64,000 nucleotides of DNA from Brugia malayi. Taxonomy: Eukaryota; Nematoda; Chromadorea; Rhabditida; Onchocercidae. The translations under genes were made by a program, and so were the position numbers. The stretch is taken from NCBI RefSeq assembly GCF_000002995.4, contig NW_025062476.1:2785001-2849000 (forward strand), given 5' to 3'. Under the pieces are notes generated by a model that did no database searches, was not told where the DNA came from, and saw only the letters and a program-made list of their open reading frames with translations. Positions 25,676 to 39,494 of the stretch are shown here, piece by piece (within the stretch, counting starts at the first letter, position 1; every line of letters begins with the position of its first letter).

Positions 25676-28549
25676 ATGAATTTTTTTTACTAAGTAAAAG
25701 AGAAGAAAAAAAAAAAATGAAAAAAAAGCTATTATTAAACTTTTCTTCTTCACTTCCATTTTTATTTATATTTTGTAATTAAAATAAATTAATTCATTAA
25801 TTTACCATACTACGAGCACACATATAAATATCAAATTGAAAATGAAAGATTGAAATTATTTAGACGAATGGAATGACTTAATTATTTCATTCAAATACTT
25901 CACAAATAATTTAATATTTATGTTTATGTAATTGTTTACTAAACAAATAAAATAATTGTTGCAATTTTATGTTGTAATTTGATTTATAATTAATAATCGA
26001 AACAATAATTGATTAAATGGAAATAATTTTACAGTTAGCAATATTTTTGTTTGTTTGTATGATAAATTTAGAACAAATCAATACTTAAATAATTTCTACT
26101 ATTTTTTGATATCTATGAATATTATTTTAAAAAACGATAAGGAAGAATTTTCTTTTCCTTAACATATTACAATCGCTGATTAATTTCAACTTTGTTAATG
26201 GATAGATGAAAATATGAAATATTTATTTAGTGACTAATTCATTTATGAATCAATGGGAAAATGATATTTCATTTTTTGATATGTCTGTCTGTGTGTATCT
26301 TTAATGTTTCTTTTTATTTCTATTTTTTCATTATTTCCATTCATTTTTATCTGTTAGTTAAAATCTAAAACTAATTTTTCCTTTCTGTGTTATTTTCTTC
26401 TTTTCTTACATTCATTTCACTTCATTAATGGCAAAGGTCAACAGCAAAGGTTATAGAGGTTAACTGATAGTTTCTCTTAATTTATGTCCTAAGTCATAAG
26501 TCAAATTGTGGTCCATAAAAAAGAAAAAAAAAAGAAAGATCTTTTGGTTTTCATTGATTTGCAATAGATTATATATATCATAAATAATCTCAAAGACAAA
26601 AGTTGATGGAACTTTATCTCATAAAATAGAAAATTGAACAATTTCATCCTAAAACTTAGCCATTATATCACTTTTAATGTCTTATATCAGAGTGATTATC
26701 CTTCAATGCTTTTTTGAAATTTTAGTCCAATCAGCGAAATTATTTTCCATCTTTTTTCATATCTAATATTAAAAATTCTTTTTTTCTTTTTTTTTCATTT
26801 TCTTCATTATTTTACGAATTTTAGTTCTGAGAAAGAAATTTATTTTTTGCATCAGAATTTAAATTCTTTTTAGTATTAAGATTTGATAATTAAATTTTTA
26901 GATTATTGCATTCTCTCCTACATATTTCAATTAGGTTTATAATGACTTTCAGGTGTCAGTCGTTAAATAATGCAGAAAAATGTTGGAAAGATATTTTCGA
27001 CAACTACAAAGCACCAAAAAGATTTTTCTCAGCGAACAACATTTGGTCTAAAATATCAACTAATTAAATTTAATGATCTGATGTTAGATATCGTAAATCC
27101 ATTTTACAGATTTATTTTTGCTACTAATTTAAGTAACAATTTTAGTTTACAGTGTTGAATCATTTTTTTTTTTTTTTTTTTTTATTATAACAAAACTGAA
27201 AATACTGAAAAGATGAAAAGATACTATTACTATTACTTTACAATTACTCATACTAAAATTACATAAGAAAAAAAAAAAAAAAACATTACTGCTAATTTCA
27301 TCTAAATTTCAATTTCAATTCATTTTTTTTTTTGTTTTTTTTTTTTGTAACTTTCTTAACCGTACTAATATACAAATCAATTATGCTTGTATTTTTTATG
27401 AATTGCAAAAATTTTTAAAATAATCGTTGAGTAAGTATATCGGTTGAAATTTTTGTAAATACTTTTATTTCTAATAATTTATTTTATTTTTCTCTATGTT
27501 AAATTTTGCTTGAAATATATAAAAAGGAAAATAGATTAAAATTAGCATTTCAAAAAATGAATGCTAACATTTTGAAAATTCACAACAGACATATAAGATA
27601 TTATTACATATTACAGACAAAAGTACACATTAATAAGATTTATAAATGGGAATGATATATAATACTTATTTAAGTTTAAGAAAAAAAAAAAATTATAAAT
27701 AATTAATATTGGAAATTATTCAAATTTCACGCTTCTTATTACCAATTTTCTTTTTGCCTTTTTTGCCTTAGCACAAACAAACAAACAAACAAACTTGTCA
27801 GTTCATTAATAAATTCACACATAAATTTTCCTCGCTGAATCATATTACTATTTTTTTTGAGAATACTGTAATTTGGTTTTGAAAAAAAAGACAAATAAAT
27901 TCCAAACATAGCTCATAAATTTTTAAACAAACTATAATAAGGAATAGCTCTATTCTTGATTTTACTTTAGTAAATGATAGTTTAGAAAAAAAAAAAAAAG
28001 ACAGCAAATTTCTAAATGTAATTAAATGATTGTTGAAAATTATGAATATTTTAAATATTAAATTTAATGATTATTACATAAAACTTAGACATATTAATAC
28101 TTTTATTTCCCAAAAAAAATTTTCCCAAACCATTATTTACTTGCCTGAAGAAACAAAAAAAAAAAAATTTCCTCAACAATTATCTCACCGACTTTCTTTT
28201 TTTTTTTTTTTCCATCTTTCTATTTCATATAATTTATTGGAAATACTGTTCACCATGTGTGGTCCATTCGTTTATCTGAAATGCTATAAAATAAAATATA
28301 GTGGCGCACAAGGACAGACAATTCCACCTACTCTATTTCTTCTCTTTCAAGAAATTGAAAAAAAAGAAAAAAAAAGAAACTACAGATCCAGGACAAAACT
28401 ATTCCTTAATTTACGCTTATCTGTACACGTATGTATCACGTTTTCATTATATCATAACATATATAACGTATACTGTAATACGTTATATCACGTCAATGAT
28501 TTATCGTAAAATTTTTCCAGCATAGATATGATCAATTTAACAAAATAAT

Positions 28550-28580
<31 letters not shown>

Positions 28581-31500
28581 GTTACACTTAATAAAGTTAT
28601 GAATATGCCATGATAAGGTTAGAGAAAATTCTTTGGACTTCTAAAAATTATAAAAAATTTTCTTGTACTTTTGTGTCCTTTTTTTTCTGAGTAATTAACA
28701 CAACAAATTAATTTTTACACAATAACAACAACAATAAATTAATTTTTTTTTTTTACAATTTAAGGAAAAATATATTTTTTTTTTTTCACAAAAAAAAAAA
28801 ATAAAAAAATATTCCCATTCTATAATCATAAATATTTACTGTTAAATTTAGAATTTTGATTCAATAAGCATCAAAAAATAGCAAATATCATATATTTCAA
28901 TTCAATTTAAAAAAAAAAAAGAAAGAAAGAAATCTTTCCAGTTTATTAAACATTTTCCGTTCTCATTTTTATTATGATGAATTAGAAAAAAATGATTTCA
29001 TTATTACTATTACCTAGAATTCATGATATGATTTTCAATAAATTTTCTCTTTCTCTTCTACAATCCTTTTTTTACTAAAAAGATGAAAATTCATCCATCC
29101 GAATGAAATACAATCGTCAACCGTCAACGATCGCACATCGATGGCCTTTCAATCTCCATCCAACCATCTCATTACTTTTTTTTACGACCTCAAGTATCGT
29201 ATTCTAGACCGATATATATATACATATATATGTATGTCTAATATCCTTCCACCTTTTTTTTTTTTTCCTTCTTTTCATTCACTTCCTCAAATTCCATTTT
29301 TGTGAACAAATATTATCGATGAAATTGGAAGTCGTAAAATTTTATTTTTCAAATCTTTCTTGATAATATGAAAAAAAAAAAAATTGTCGAGGACATATAC
29401 AAAATCACAATTTCTGATTGGATTTTTCCATTTTCTTTCTTTTTCCTTTTTTTTCCTTTTTTTGCGGATGGATATATGATTGTTGAGCAAATAAACTTTT
29501 TAACTTCTGTAACATTTTCTTCTTACCCTGATTATGTCTTTTTGTTGTTGTTGTTTTCCTTTCCTGTTTTTTTTTTCCTCTTTTTTAAGAAAGGTGAGAA
29601 AACGAAATCTAATATCTTTTTTTTTTCTTTACAAGAGAAGAAAGATAACAAAAGATTGAAAATAAAATCTTCAAAAGATTTTGGGAAGTTGTTATCTTAG
29701 AAAAATTTTTCTTTTTTATGCGAATCGTAAATTTTTGCATCAAAGAAATGGCCGGCATCCCGGAAATAATTTACGAGCTGAAACGTTTTTCTACTTTATG
29801 CTGCTACTCTTTAACGAAAATTGCAAAAATTTTTTCAAATGTTTGCGTAATGGACGAAGGGAAAAAAAAAATTGTTGAAATGTTATGGAATTTTGTTATA
29901 AATTCATCAATTACTCACTCAGCTCATCAACAATATATGTATATGCTGAATAAATAAGTAAAAATTAGAAATTCATATTCATATAATTTATTCCTGAGTA
30001 CATATAAGTAATAATTAAAGTAAGATTAAAGTAAGGTAAAGTCAGGTAATAAAGAATTAAAATATTGTTTGAGAACGAATATGCTACATTTGCTAATCAA
30101 AAATTTAACATATCCATAGGTAAGTAAAATAATACTTAAATGAATTTTAAAATTTCTCATCAAGTTTTAATATCATTCCGAAAGTTTTTATAAAAAAATT
30201 TTTTCACTTTAAGATATTTATTTTTTTGGTATTCATACTTTGACAGTTTTCTTATTGACTTCCTTAACATTTTTTCCTAAATTTCCCAATTTAAAACGAT
30301 TTTAAAAATCTATGAAAAAAAAAAAAAATTCAACTAGAAGAATTATGAACAACAAATTATATTAAATTAGTTACATTTGAATGATAAATTAAAATTAAAA
30401 TATAATGACAAATATTCCATGCATTCCATGCATTTGTTAACTTTTTTTTTTTCACTGCAACAATTTCTAAAAATGATTATATAATTAGTTTAACCAATTA
30501 AGTGATCTGCTTTTTCCTAAATTTAGGCTTCTGAATAAATCGAAATTTTATTTCAGTTCAGACTTATGACAATAATTCTTGCATTTGGGTTAGGACAACT
30601 TGTGCACTTATCTAAAGATCCTTGCATCTCCATTTTATGCTGCAAGTTTACTTTCAATCATGCAAAAATGCATGCATGCATACATTGGCATATTATTTGA
30701 TCTTTGCCATTATTAGCAAAGGAAAAATTTCTTTTCCAAAATATTACAGGTGAAAAGGTAAGTAAATTACAATCACAAAATATTTTCTAAAACACAAATC
30801 ATAATAATAATAATAATAATAATGAATAGTTACTTGATGGTGCATTATATCTACTAATTAAGCTAATTAAGCTGTTCCATACTTTATATTTCATTTTTTT
30901 GTTAACTTTTTAGATGACACATTGTTTGACTTCTGTTTTATTTTCAGTATTCATTTGTGTCATTTTACTCTTTTAAGCATTTTCCCTCAGTTAAGTTTCT
31001 CTCAATAAGCTGAAATTTTATTTTATTTCATTTCAAAATCGTACTTTAAAATAATCAATGGCTAATCCTATATTTCTTTTTAAATATTTTGAGTAATAGT
31101 AGTCATTACATACATATTACTCAAAAATTTTTAATCAGAATCTTTAAGGTATTTCAGTTTTGCTATTGAAAAGAACGATCTGTTCAGTGCTGTTTATTTC
31201 AAATTAATATGCAAAACAATTAATGTATTAGCAATATTTAAATCATTTAAAATCTTAAATTTCATTTTGCTACTCAATAATGTCTTAAAAAATTTGTGAA
31301 TTCGAAAAAATGCTCAAAAAAATTTTTTTAGAGAATACAAAAAAAAAAAATTTTTACAGAAAAAATCAAAAGAGTCATAATTTTTCTCGAAATTTAGAAA
31401 TCACTAATCATTACTTTTTAACTTATCATTTTTTTTTTTTTTTTCATTCAAGTAATTGTATCTTTATGATAAAATCTGATAAATTCCGACTTACTTAACC

Positions 31501-34500
31501 TTCCATTCTTTTAACGTTTTCACAGACGAACGATTTATGCTTATATAAATCTGAAAATTTTTCTCATCTGTTTTTTTTTTTCATCGTTTATATGTTTTTC
31601 AAATTTATATTTGTACTTCATTAAATTAAATTTGGTAATTTGTGAAAATAATTAAAATTAAAGTTATCATGATGAAGCTATTAGATAAATGCTTTACAGG
31701 ATTAGCACTTCTTGAAACATGGATTTCGAGTGAAATTAAAACTTGTTTTTTTAAATAAAACAAGTTTTCACTTACCGTTCTTTTTTGTAAGATTATCACA
31801 ACATTATGATTCATTCGAAATTGGTCACTACTGTCATAAAATGAGGTATAAATTTCATTTTTAAATATTTTTATTTCCTATTTAGTATTCATGGTATAGT
31901 GTTAAAAGGTTAGTAGACTTAATTTTGTTTTGAATTTAATTTGACAAAAATTTTTCGTACTAATTTTTCAAATAATGCATTTTTGTATTCGTACATCCAG
32001 ATGAAGAATTGAAAGTTAAGTTTAAAAACTGTCTATTCTATCAGCTTAGCATCACCAATTTAAGAATGCAAAATACTTTGATCAAATATTTACAATGGAT
32101 CAAAACTATAGAGAATACTAAGTGTATTTAATTGTTTTATATAAACAAATTTGTTAATAGTTTAAGCTTTTATTGATTTAAAAAAAAAGTGAGATGAAGT
32201 TGAGCATAATTTTATTGAAATTTCAATGAAATCTGAAGTTTACTTATTTATCAAATAACAACGGCGCACTTCAGATATATTTCACTGATTTATGATAGCG
32301 AAATTATTCTGATTTCATATTATTACTACAATTGATGTGAACTGCGTAAATATTTAATTTACTCTTAATAATACTTCCATTCCATTATCAGCAATTGATC
32401 TTATCATACCATTGCTTTATTATCAATAAGTAATCTCAGGTACCTAGAAATCAGCCAGGTACACAGATAGTTTTTAACAAAAATTTTTGATTATATTTCT
32501 TTAAATTGATAGTGGCAAAAAATTGGCTATGATTTTTTAAAAGCAAAATTTTATCAAAGAGAAAGATTTAGAAAAAAAAATTTTTTTTTTTGTTTTCTAA
32601 TTAACTGATTTCTGGTTCTTATGCTATTAAAATAAATTTTAGCATTACTAATTGAATTGGAATGAATTAGCAAAATTTCAATTCTTAATTGTATTTAAAA
32701 ATATTGAGCAAATCTTCAAAAAAAGTAAACAAGGAGGGAGAAAAAAGAGAGAAAGAGAGAGAGAGAGAGGAGAACTTATTATATTACTGTGTTCTTCGGA
32801 TACTTATAAAGTCGGCAAACATTAGGGTTAGCATCAATCGAAAAAGATGCCTGTACAAAGGGAAGGCAAATTGCATATAAAAAAAAAAAAAAAATGAAAT
32901 AAATTTCAATTCATTTCTCTCAGAGCAATAACCTTCCATTCATTTCTCTTCCCTAAATTACATTCTTTTTGTTCTTTCATTTTCATATATTTCAGGTTTT
33001 ACACTATAATAAACTAAAATTTTCTTGTTATATACTATTATTTGTACTATTTTTTATTAATTAAAGTTAATAATTTAATAATAAAATGTCCTTTTTCTTT
33101 TTTTTTTTAATGCAAGAAATTGAAACTTAATGGAAATGATTGATCCGTTTTTGTTATTAGAAATTTATTCATTCATTGTATATTTTTATTCAAATTTTAT
33201 TTACCACTACTAATTAAGTATTTGTTATTGTCACATAATTTGTGATCATCGTTACAGTAATCATACTGTCAACAATATTAATATAAGTATTAGTAAAAGT
33301 TTTTTTTTTTCTTTTTCTCTTTTTTTTTCTTTTTTTTTTTTGTGCATGGGATGGAATTTTACTCTTTTTCTTCCTCCGAAGATTTCATCGAGGAGGTTGG
33401 ACTTTTAGAGCAATAATCTGACAGATCGTAATATAAAGTTACTGTTTTGTAGTTTCTATGTCTGACTGGTTGGTTGGTTGCTTGTAAGATGATTGCATTT
33501 TAATTAACGATAAAATTAAACTCTTTCATTTTTAATTTGAGTTTTTATGACAAACACAGATAATTGTAACGATTCATCAGTGTGGTTTTACTATCCAATG
33601 AAAAGATAAGTGATAAGTATATACTTAAGCCAACTAAAGTAATTAAACGTTTTATACCTGTGATTATAATTATTACTTCAATACTTTAAACTTTATTGAA
33701 AAATATACTTTATAGCTATGTGATCCTTTTCTGGTTTCTACTCTGCTCGATAGCATAATCATTCATCTAATTGATACGACCATAATGGATTTGATCGATG
33801 TTTACGACAATATTCATAGAATTTTGTGCTATTTAAATAAGTTAGTCATTTTACACTTTCTTATCTATGAGTAAAATTTTTGGTATGCAAATAAGTTTTG
33901 ATAAAATTCCTGATATAGCAAATTGATTCATTTATTTAGATTTATTTAAACTTTAGTGTGATCCAATTTTGTGTGAAATGTTGAGCATTGTTTGATAGAT
34001 CATTGATAAACATTTGAATAAGATTAAAAAACAATATAATGAATGATCTAGCTTATCTAGTCAGCTAGTAACATTCAATTTAATTATTTTGACTAATTTA
34101 TTATTAGATCTAGATTATATTAAATTACTATCAAATCTACGATATCATAATTTCTCGAGATCACAATTTATTACCTTTTCTCAATTGTTACTAACTACTA
34201 TTTTTAATCATTATTATTTTATATTACTTATCATCCTAACTAGTATAATTAGATAATTATTATAATTGAAAAAGAATGTAAATATCTACACATCACTCAC
34301 TTCACTAATTTTTCACTTCTCCGAGCAATTTTTTATCAAAACGATATCTTACAATCCTATCGAGCAGATAACATACCGTACTCCAACTTCTGATAGTCTT
34401 ACATTAGTGATATTTCAATTACCCGATGTTATTTTTAAAATCAAATAATCAAATAAAAACATTTATGAATCTTCAGAATGTTCAAAAATATGAAATAATT

Positions 34501-35510
34501 AAAATTCTAAAATATCACTAATACCAGAAAAATGAATTTAGTTATTATTTGTAAGTTATTTTAAAAGCATTTTAATTTATTGCATTTATTACTTACTGTA
34601 TTATTGTTTAATGATCTAATTCAATGCATTCTCATAGATCATCATAAAGCATTGTTAAAAATGCTATCGATTAATTCTTTATGAATAAATCATATGTTCT
34701 AAGCTCCTTTTTAAATTTTTTTTTCTTTTTAAATTTTTTTTTTTTTTTTTTTCAGAATGTAAAATACGACAATGATGTTTAAGTGAAACAGCAATCAACT
34801 GCTTATAATAATATAAAAGTAAATTTTATATACATATATTAGCTTTTAAAGTGACTTATAAAAAAAAGACATAGAATTAGGGAAGGAAGAAAAAAAAAAA
34901 AAAATTCTTGAAACATATGAATTGCATGAGGAACAAAATCTAATAATATCAAAGTTTGAATGATGTTAACAATTGACAGCCTACATTCTTGCAATTCTTT
35001 TATAATAGCCAATATTTTATATAATGTTTTGTGAAAAGATGTGTCCTATTTGAATTTGAGCAATTATTGTCTGATAATTTAGTTTTATAAAGTTAATAAA
35101 TACAAGTAATTGAATTTTTTATCCGCATTTTTTAGTTTTTATAGTTAATAAACATAGGTAATTAATTTTTTACTTGTATTTTTAAGTTAATTTATATAAT
35201 CACATCCTGTGAATATTTCAGCTTATTCTTTTTGATTTCATTATTTGTATTTTTATTTTAATCTAATTTTAGTTCCAAAATGAGTTCATATATCAAATTG
35301 TGGTTTTTTCTTTTTTTTAATAAAATCATCTTATTCATTTTCTCAGAATTTTCATGTAACTTGTAAAGATTATTTTAAGATTATTATTCTTTGTGTTTCA
35401 GATTGTAATCGATAATTTGCAAAGTGAAAAAAGAGAAATCAATGATTATGGAATTAAGAATTTTTAAAAGCAATCAAATCAGATCAACACGTTATCCAAC
35501 CCATCTTTTT
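25676..35510. other. Gene desert, AT-rich, no coding exon recognised
   Basis: Nearly 10 kb is dominated by poly-A/T runs and short repeats, including (CAAA)n near 27774-27794, (ATA)n at 30801-30823 and a GA tract near 32733-32773. A frame at 29718-29957 (79 codons) is the most protein-like stretch but has no recognised domain or splice context. The region could be intergenic or a long intron. Confidence 0.45.
28461..28488. repeat. Perfect inverted repeat, 11-bp arms with 6-bp loop
   Basis: ATATAACGTAT, loop ACTGTA, then ATACGTTATAT. The arms are AT-rich but include an ACGT core that makes chance less likely. No neighbouring gene is evident. Confidence 0.8.
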
Positions 35511-35597
35511 GAGCTTGTTCGTCTACCCTGTGGTACCGAGCTGTGTCTGAGTGATAAGCAAACACGATCGGTCACTGGGTAAAGGACCTTGCTCTGA
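35511..35597 (+). ncRNA. mir-57: miR-57-like microRNA precursor (miR-10 seed family)
   Basis: The likely mature arm is 35524-35546. It begins TACCCTGTGG and ends GAGCTGTGT, sharing its seed (ACCCTGT) and 3' half with C. elegans miR-57 as I remember it. The opposite arm, 35562-35581, starts ACACGATCGG and ends GGGTA. It pairs through TACCC/GGGTA, GTG/CAC, ACCGA/TCGGT and GTGT/ACAC with one mismatch and small bulges. The loop is about 15 bases. A lower stem continues with GAGC at 35511 against GCTC near 35591-35594. miR-57 in C. elegans acts in posterior patterning through the Hox gene nob-1 (known from the literature); no Hox gene is in this window. Naming rests on seed, length and fold, without expression data. 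Confidence 0.85.
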
Positions 35598-36754
35598 TCC
35601 ATCATTTCATTTATTATCAATAATTAAAACGAAGACTTTATACTAATTGCTAGTTTATCATCTTACATTTGTAACGGACAATTTCATGAAGTCTCTCCGT
35701 TACCGTAAACTCTTAGCACCGCAGGGTGCCACCCTACATCACCTCTCTTCCTCACTTACAGAAACGATAATTTTTCAAAAAGCGAATAACATACCCATTG
35801 AACATCAAATTTAATTCGATTCAAATAATCTTCTGGAACTATTTAAAGAAAAATCGAAATGTAAGCTTAAATATATTAGTGCAAAAATGAGACCTATCAA
35901 ATAAACTGGAAAGTTGATAACCTGTTAAATAATTGTCTAGGTGAGAAGCATTTTGAACTTAATGTTTCTTTGCTTCATGTCATCAGCTGAAATTCTGTGC
36001 AATAAATAAGTTAAAATATAAAGTGGCTTGATTAATAAAATATGTTTTTAGAGGAAAATACTAATGCAATATTAAAAAACAAAAAAAAAAAAAAAAAAAT
36101 AAATAAAATAATGATCTGATAATGATGACACGAGAGAACCACACTAAACTTCTTACAACATCAAATATCGAATGAAAAAAAGTTGCTATAAAAATAAAAT
36201 TAAAAACAGATAGGTGAGGTTCGTTAAGTTTTTCAACATTAGACGCAGATATCATAAATGATTCGAAATTTTTGAAAGAAAAAATATTTGGTATTAAAGT
36301 TATTGATTAGTATTGTTATTGATTGTTTTATAATTCAGTAAATTTTGAAATTTTTAATATTTGTACACCTGATTCGACATTCCAGAAAAAAATTATGTAC
36401 TGCTACATTAAAAGATGAGTGAAATGGAGAGAAAGAACAGAATACCAAAAAGAGTACGAGTTAAAAAGTGAGGTCTATTTTTTTTTAAAAAAAAGGACAA
36501 AATTTGTCATTGCACTTGGAAAAACCTAAAAAGATCAAAAAAAAAAAAAAAAAAAATATTTGGAAGCTAATGTACAAGCACTGGATAGTTAATAACAGAG
36601 CAATTCCATTTCCAAATATATATTTATTTTTTACTTCAACAGTTTTCTGTTCAGTGAGATCGGAAATTTTGATTACAACATGTTAAGAAATAAATTTGGT
36701 AGTCGTATAAGAAAAGAGCATAGGAGGAAAACTTAATAAAGTGCATAAATGCTA
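35598..36754. other. Region between the microRNA and the hydroxypyruvate isomerase gene
   Basis: It contains a GC-richer block at 35671-35760 with an 8-bp perfect stem (GTAACGGA/TCCGTTAC, 35671-35703), a second short stem (AGGGT-GCC-ACCCT, 35723-35735) and a 42-codon frame at 35686-35814. The rest is AT-rich with poly-A runs and should include the 3' UTR of the minus-strand gene that follows. Confidence 0.4.
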
Positions 36755-38722
36755 TCAGAATGTAAGCCCATAACGATGTACCCATTGGAAGTATTGATGA
36801 TCGCTTCCACTACTCATATATTCACAACCGACATCCCAGTCACCAAATTTCTTCAGTATGTCAAACACATAACTATAATTTATTTCACCATCTGTATCTG
36901 GTTCACGACGACCTGGTACTTGAGCTACTTGAACATGTCCTGAGATTTGGTAATTAATAATTTCATGAAGACAGGAAATATCACACACTGGTTCAATTTC
37001 TAGAACTCCTTCGTTGGATATATGCTGGATTTTTTATGTATGAACGAATTGAATTTAAAGCAAAATCTGTCCAATATGCAGCAATTGAACAGTAAAATGA
37101 ATTTTTAAATACTGATTCCCTTAGAGGTATTAATGATTTGCTAGCAAATAGTACTACGATAACAATGATTATAATAATTTTAGAAAATGCAAATGAAGTT
37201 TACAATTAACTTACCTACAAAAGGTGCCAGTGTTTCAATAGTAGTGGTAAGCTGACCACAAATTTGTTGAACATGAAATATATCCTACAAAATCACACTT
37301 CTATGGAAGTGGCAAAAACGACAAGAAAAAAAAAATGAAAGATTAGCATGAAATTTTGTTTCAAGAATGCACAGCACTCACCAACATGATCTGCAAGTTC
37401 GGTTCGTTGATTTCCTTTAGAACTTTTACAGCTGCAATATGCTTTCTATTATTTGCTTAGAAATAAATCTATGATAGCAAAATTCTAATTTTATATCACT
37501 ACTATAAATGAGATGATAATAGCATGCAAATTGGTAAAAGACAAATAATTGAAAATGTAAAATTGATTAGCACCTTTCGAATAGGAATTCATGAAATAGC
37601 CAGGAATGGCAGCTTGGCAGATCGGTTCAATAAGACAAATTATTGATTCCTAAAAAAAACATTCTTAATATCATCACCTGGGGCAAATCTGCAAAGTTGT
37701 ATAAATAAACGACTTATGATATACTATCGTAATATAATATTTTTATATATTATAATATATTATTTTTTAAACCTTTCTAAATTGTTGACAAGCCAAACGA
37801 ATATTCTTAACATAAACATCGAAGTTCTCATTCGTTTCTTCAGCTATACCAGCCATTACGTGGACCTAAATTCACAAAGAAATGTATAAAATTTTGGAAA
37901 ATGCAAGAAGAAATAAGTGATTTGGAAGCATAAGAATTTTCTAAAAATTTCAGAACATTCTGATGACGAATTCACGTATAGAAAGGAAACCTTTTGCACA
38001 TTTAACGTTTTTGCATATTGAATTGCGATATCCAAAGATTCTATATACTTGGATGTTTGCTCTGGAAGCGCTGCAAGACCACGAAAACCTTCAGACCAAT
38101 TACCTGTAATCCTTATGAAACAAATATATACGAAGAAAGAAAAAAAAAAACTAAATTATCAGTGAGAAACACCGAAAATGAAAAAACAATGAAAAAAATA
38201 GCATTGGATTAACTCAAATATCTAACGAAAGAAGGAATATACTTTAAGAAAAATTGAAAAAAGAGAAAAAAAAACTAAGTTATACCAGCGGGTGCATTAA
38301 TAAGAATATGTCTGAGATGATAACGTTCGGCTTGATGTAGCAATTCCTCAGCTGGCCATCCATATGGCAACGATACTTCAACAAGTTGAAAACCAAGTAC
38401 AGCTGCTCTTCCATATCTTCATGAACTGTTCTGGATAATTATCGAAGGTGGATAATTTAATAATTCTTAATCAAACTTAAAATTATTAATTTCGAATTAG
38501 TATAATTCTTTTTATTTAATAAAGGACTGTTGCTTAAACATTTTAAGATAAGTAAATTTACTATTTTAAATAGAATGAACAGTTCTATATTGCTTACTGT
38601 TCGTTTCTCAACTGGAACTGATGTTACATCAGATGAATGAATTAATTAAAATGAAATAATTAATACTTTTGTAGCATATCCATCTCATGAAACATCATCG
38701 TTAAATTAGCAGCGACACGCAT
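36755..38722 (-). CDS. hyi: Hydroxypyruvate isomerase (xylose-isomerase-like TIM barrel)
   Basis: The enzyme interconverts hydroxypyruvate and tartronate semialdehyde. Eight exons join in phase: 38722-38667, 38416-38286, 38103-37991, 37865-37773, 37649-37574, 37431-37382, 37284-37215 and 36939-36755, giving 257 aa, the normal family length. Matching blocks in order are MRVAANLTMMF, LGFQLVEVSLPYGWP, LINAPAGNW, EGFRGLAALP, VHVMAGI, CLIEPI, NLQIMLDIFHVQ, GHVQVAQVPGRREPDTDGE and VGCEY. E139, D174, Q200 and E236 have the spacing of the metal-binding and catalytic residues of this barrel family (inference). The acceptor of exon 2 reads TTCATGAAG rather than TTTCAG. It was chosen because it alone restores the LQKYGRA junction in phase, so this one splice is less certain. 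A likely spliced-leader acceptor lies 30 bases before the ATG. Confidence 0.93.
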
Positions 38723-38752
38723 CGTTTCGTCGAAATGCTTTAAATTCCTTCA

Positions 38753-38754
38753 CT
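38753..38754 (-). promoter_or_regulatory. Likely spliced-leader acceptor of the hydroxypyruvate isomerase gene
   Basis: The minus strand reads CGTCTTTCTAG, then 30 bases, then the ATG at 38722. No upstream coding exon is seen. Confidence 0.45.
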
Positions 38755-39204
38755 AGAAAGACGAATAAATCTAAAGAAGTAAGAGAGTGTAATAAAAATG
38801 TTCTCACTTATTAATTTAATCTATTCCAATTCCATTCATTCTATTCTTGCATCATTCTGCTTAAAATTTTAATTTTGATCTTAATTCATTTATTCCATAA
38901 TGCTTCTAATTCTTTTTGTTTGATCATTTGTATATTCCAATTGTTTTGATTTCAGGACAATAACACTGTTTGTCTAAGTTAGAAGTAGGTAAATAGGAAG
39001 AAATAGAAGTACTTTTCAACTCTCGAAATTCTATATTGTGAGAAGTTTACTTGTTATTAATTAATTTAAATATTGTGTGAATGATACTATGTTAGCATCC
39101 TCTGCTTATAACATCAAAGATCAGTTTGATTTAGTTTATTTCATAAAATTACATCGTTAGCAAGGAATTATCCTAATACATCATGAACATTTCATCTGAA
39201 GCGT

Positions 39205-39265
39205 TGAGAGAGGGAAAGGGAGAGAAAGAAAGAGAGAGGAGGAGAGAGAGAGAGAGAGGAAGAAT
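39205..39265. repeat. GA-rich (GAGA) tract
   Basis: The tract is an imperfect run of GAGAGA with GGGA and GAAA interruptions on the plus strand, about 80 bases before the 30-bp minisatellite. Confidence 0.8.
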
Positions 39266-39344
39266 TAAAAAAATATATCCATATGGCAAATAGCATTCGG
39301 AAATATTATGAAAACGATAGAGAGAGATTAATAAAAAAGGAGGT

Positions 39345-39494
39345 AGAAGAGAGAAGGTTACGTGTGACAAAAATAGAAGAGGGAAAGTTACGTGTGACAA
39401 AAGTAAAAGAGGGAAAGTTACGTGTAACAAAAGTAGAAGAGAGAAGGTTACGTGTGATAAGAGTAGAAGATGGAAAGTTACGTATGACAAAAAT
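39345..39494. repeat. 30-bp minisatellite, five copies in frame
   Basis: Five copies of a 30-base unit (AGAAGAGGGAAAGTTACGTG then TGACAAAAGT) occur with no insertions or deletions. Because 30 is a multiple of three, a frame stays open from 39283 to 39648 (121 codons), encoding five charged decapeptides like EEGKLRVTKV. Differences between copies fall at all codon positions and many change the residue, which argues against protein-level constraint. I treat it as a noncoding repeat, with a small chance of expression. Confidence 0.9.

Noticed and set aside
29718..29957. 79-codon plus-strand frame
   Set aside because: It looks somewhat protein-like, but it has no recognised domain, no clear splice partner and lies in a gene desert.
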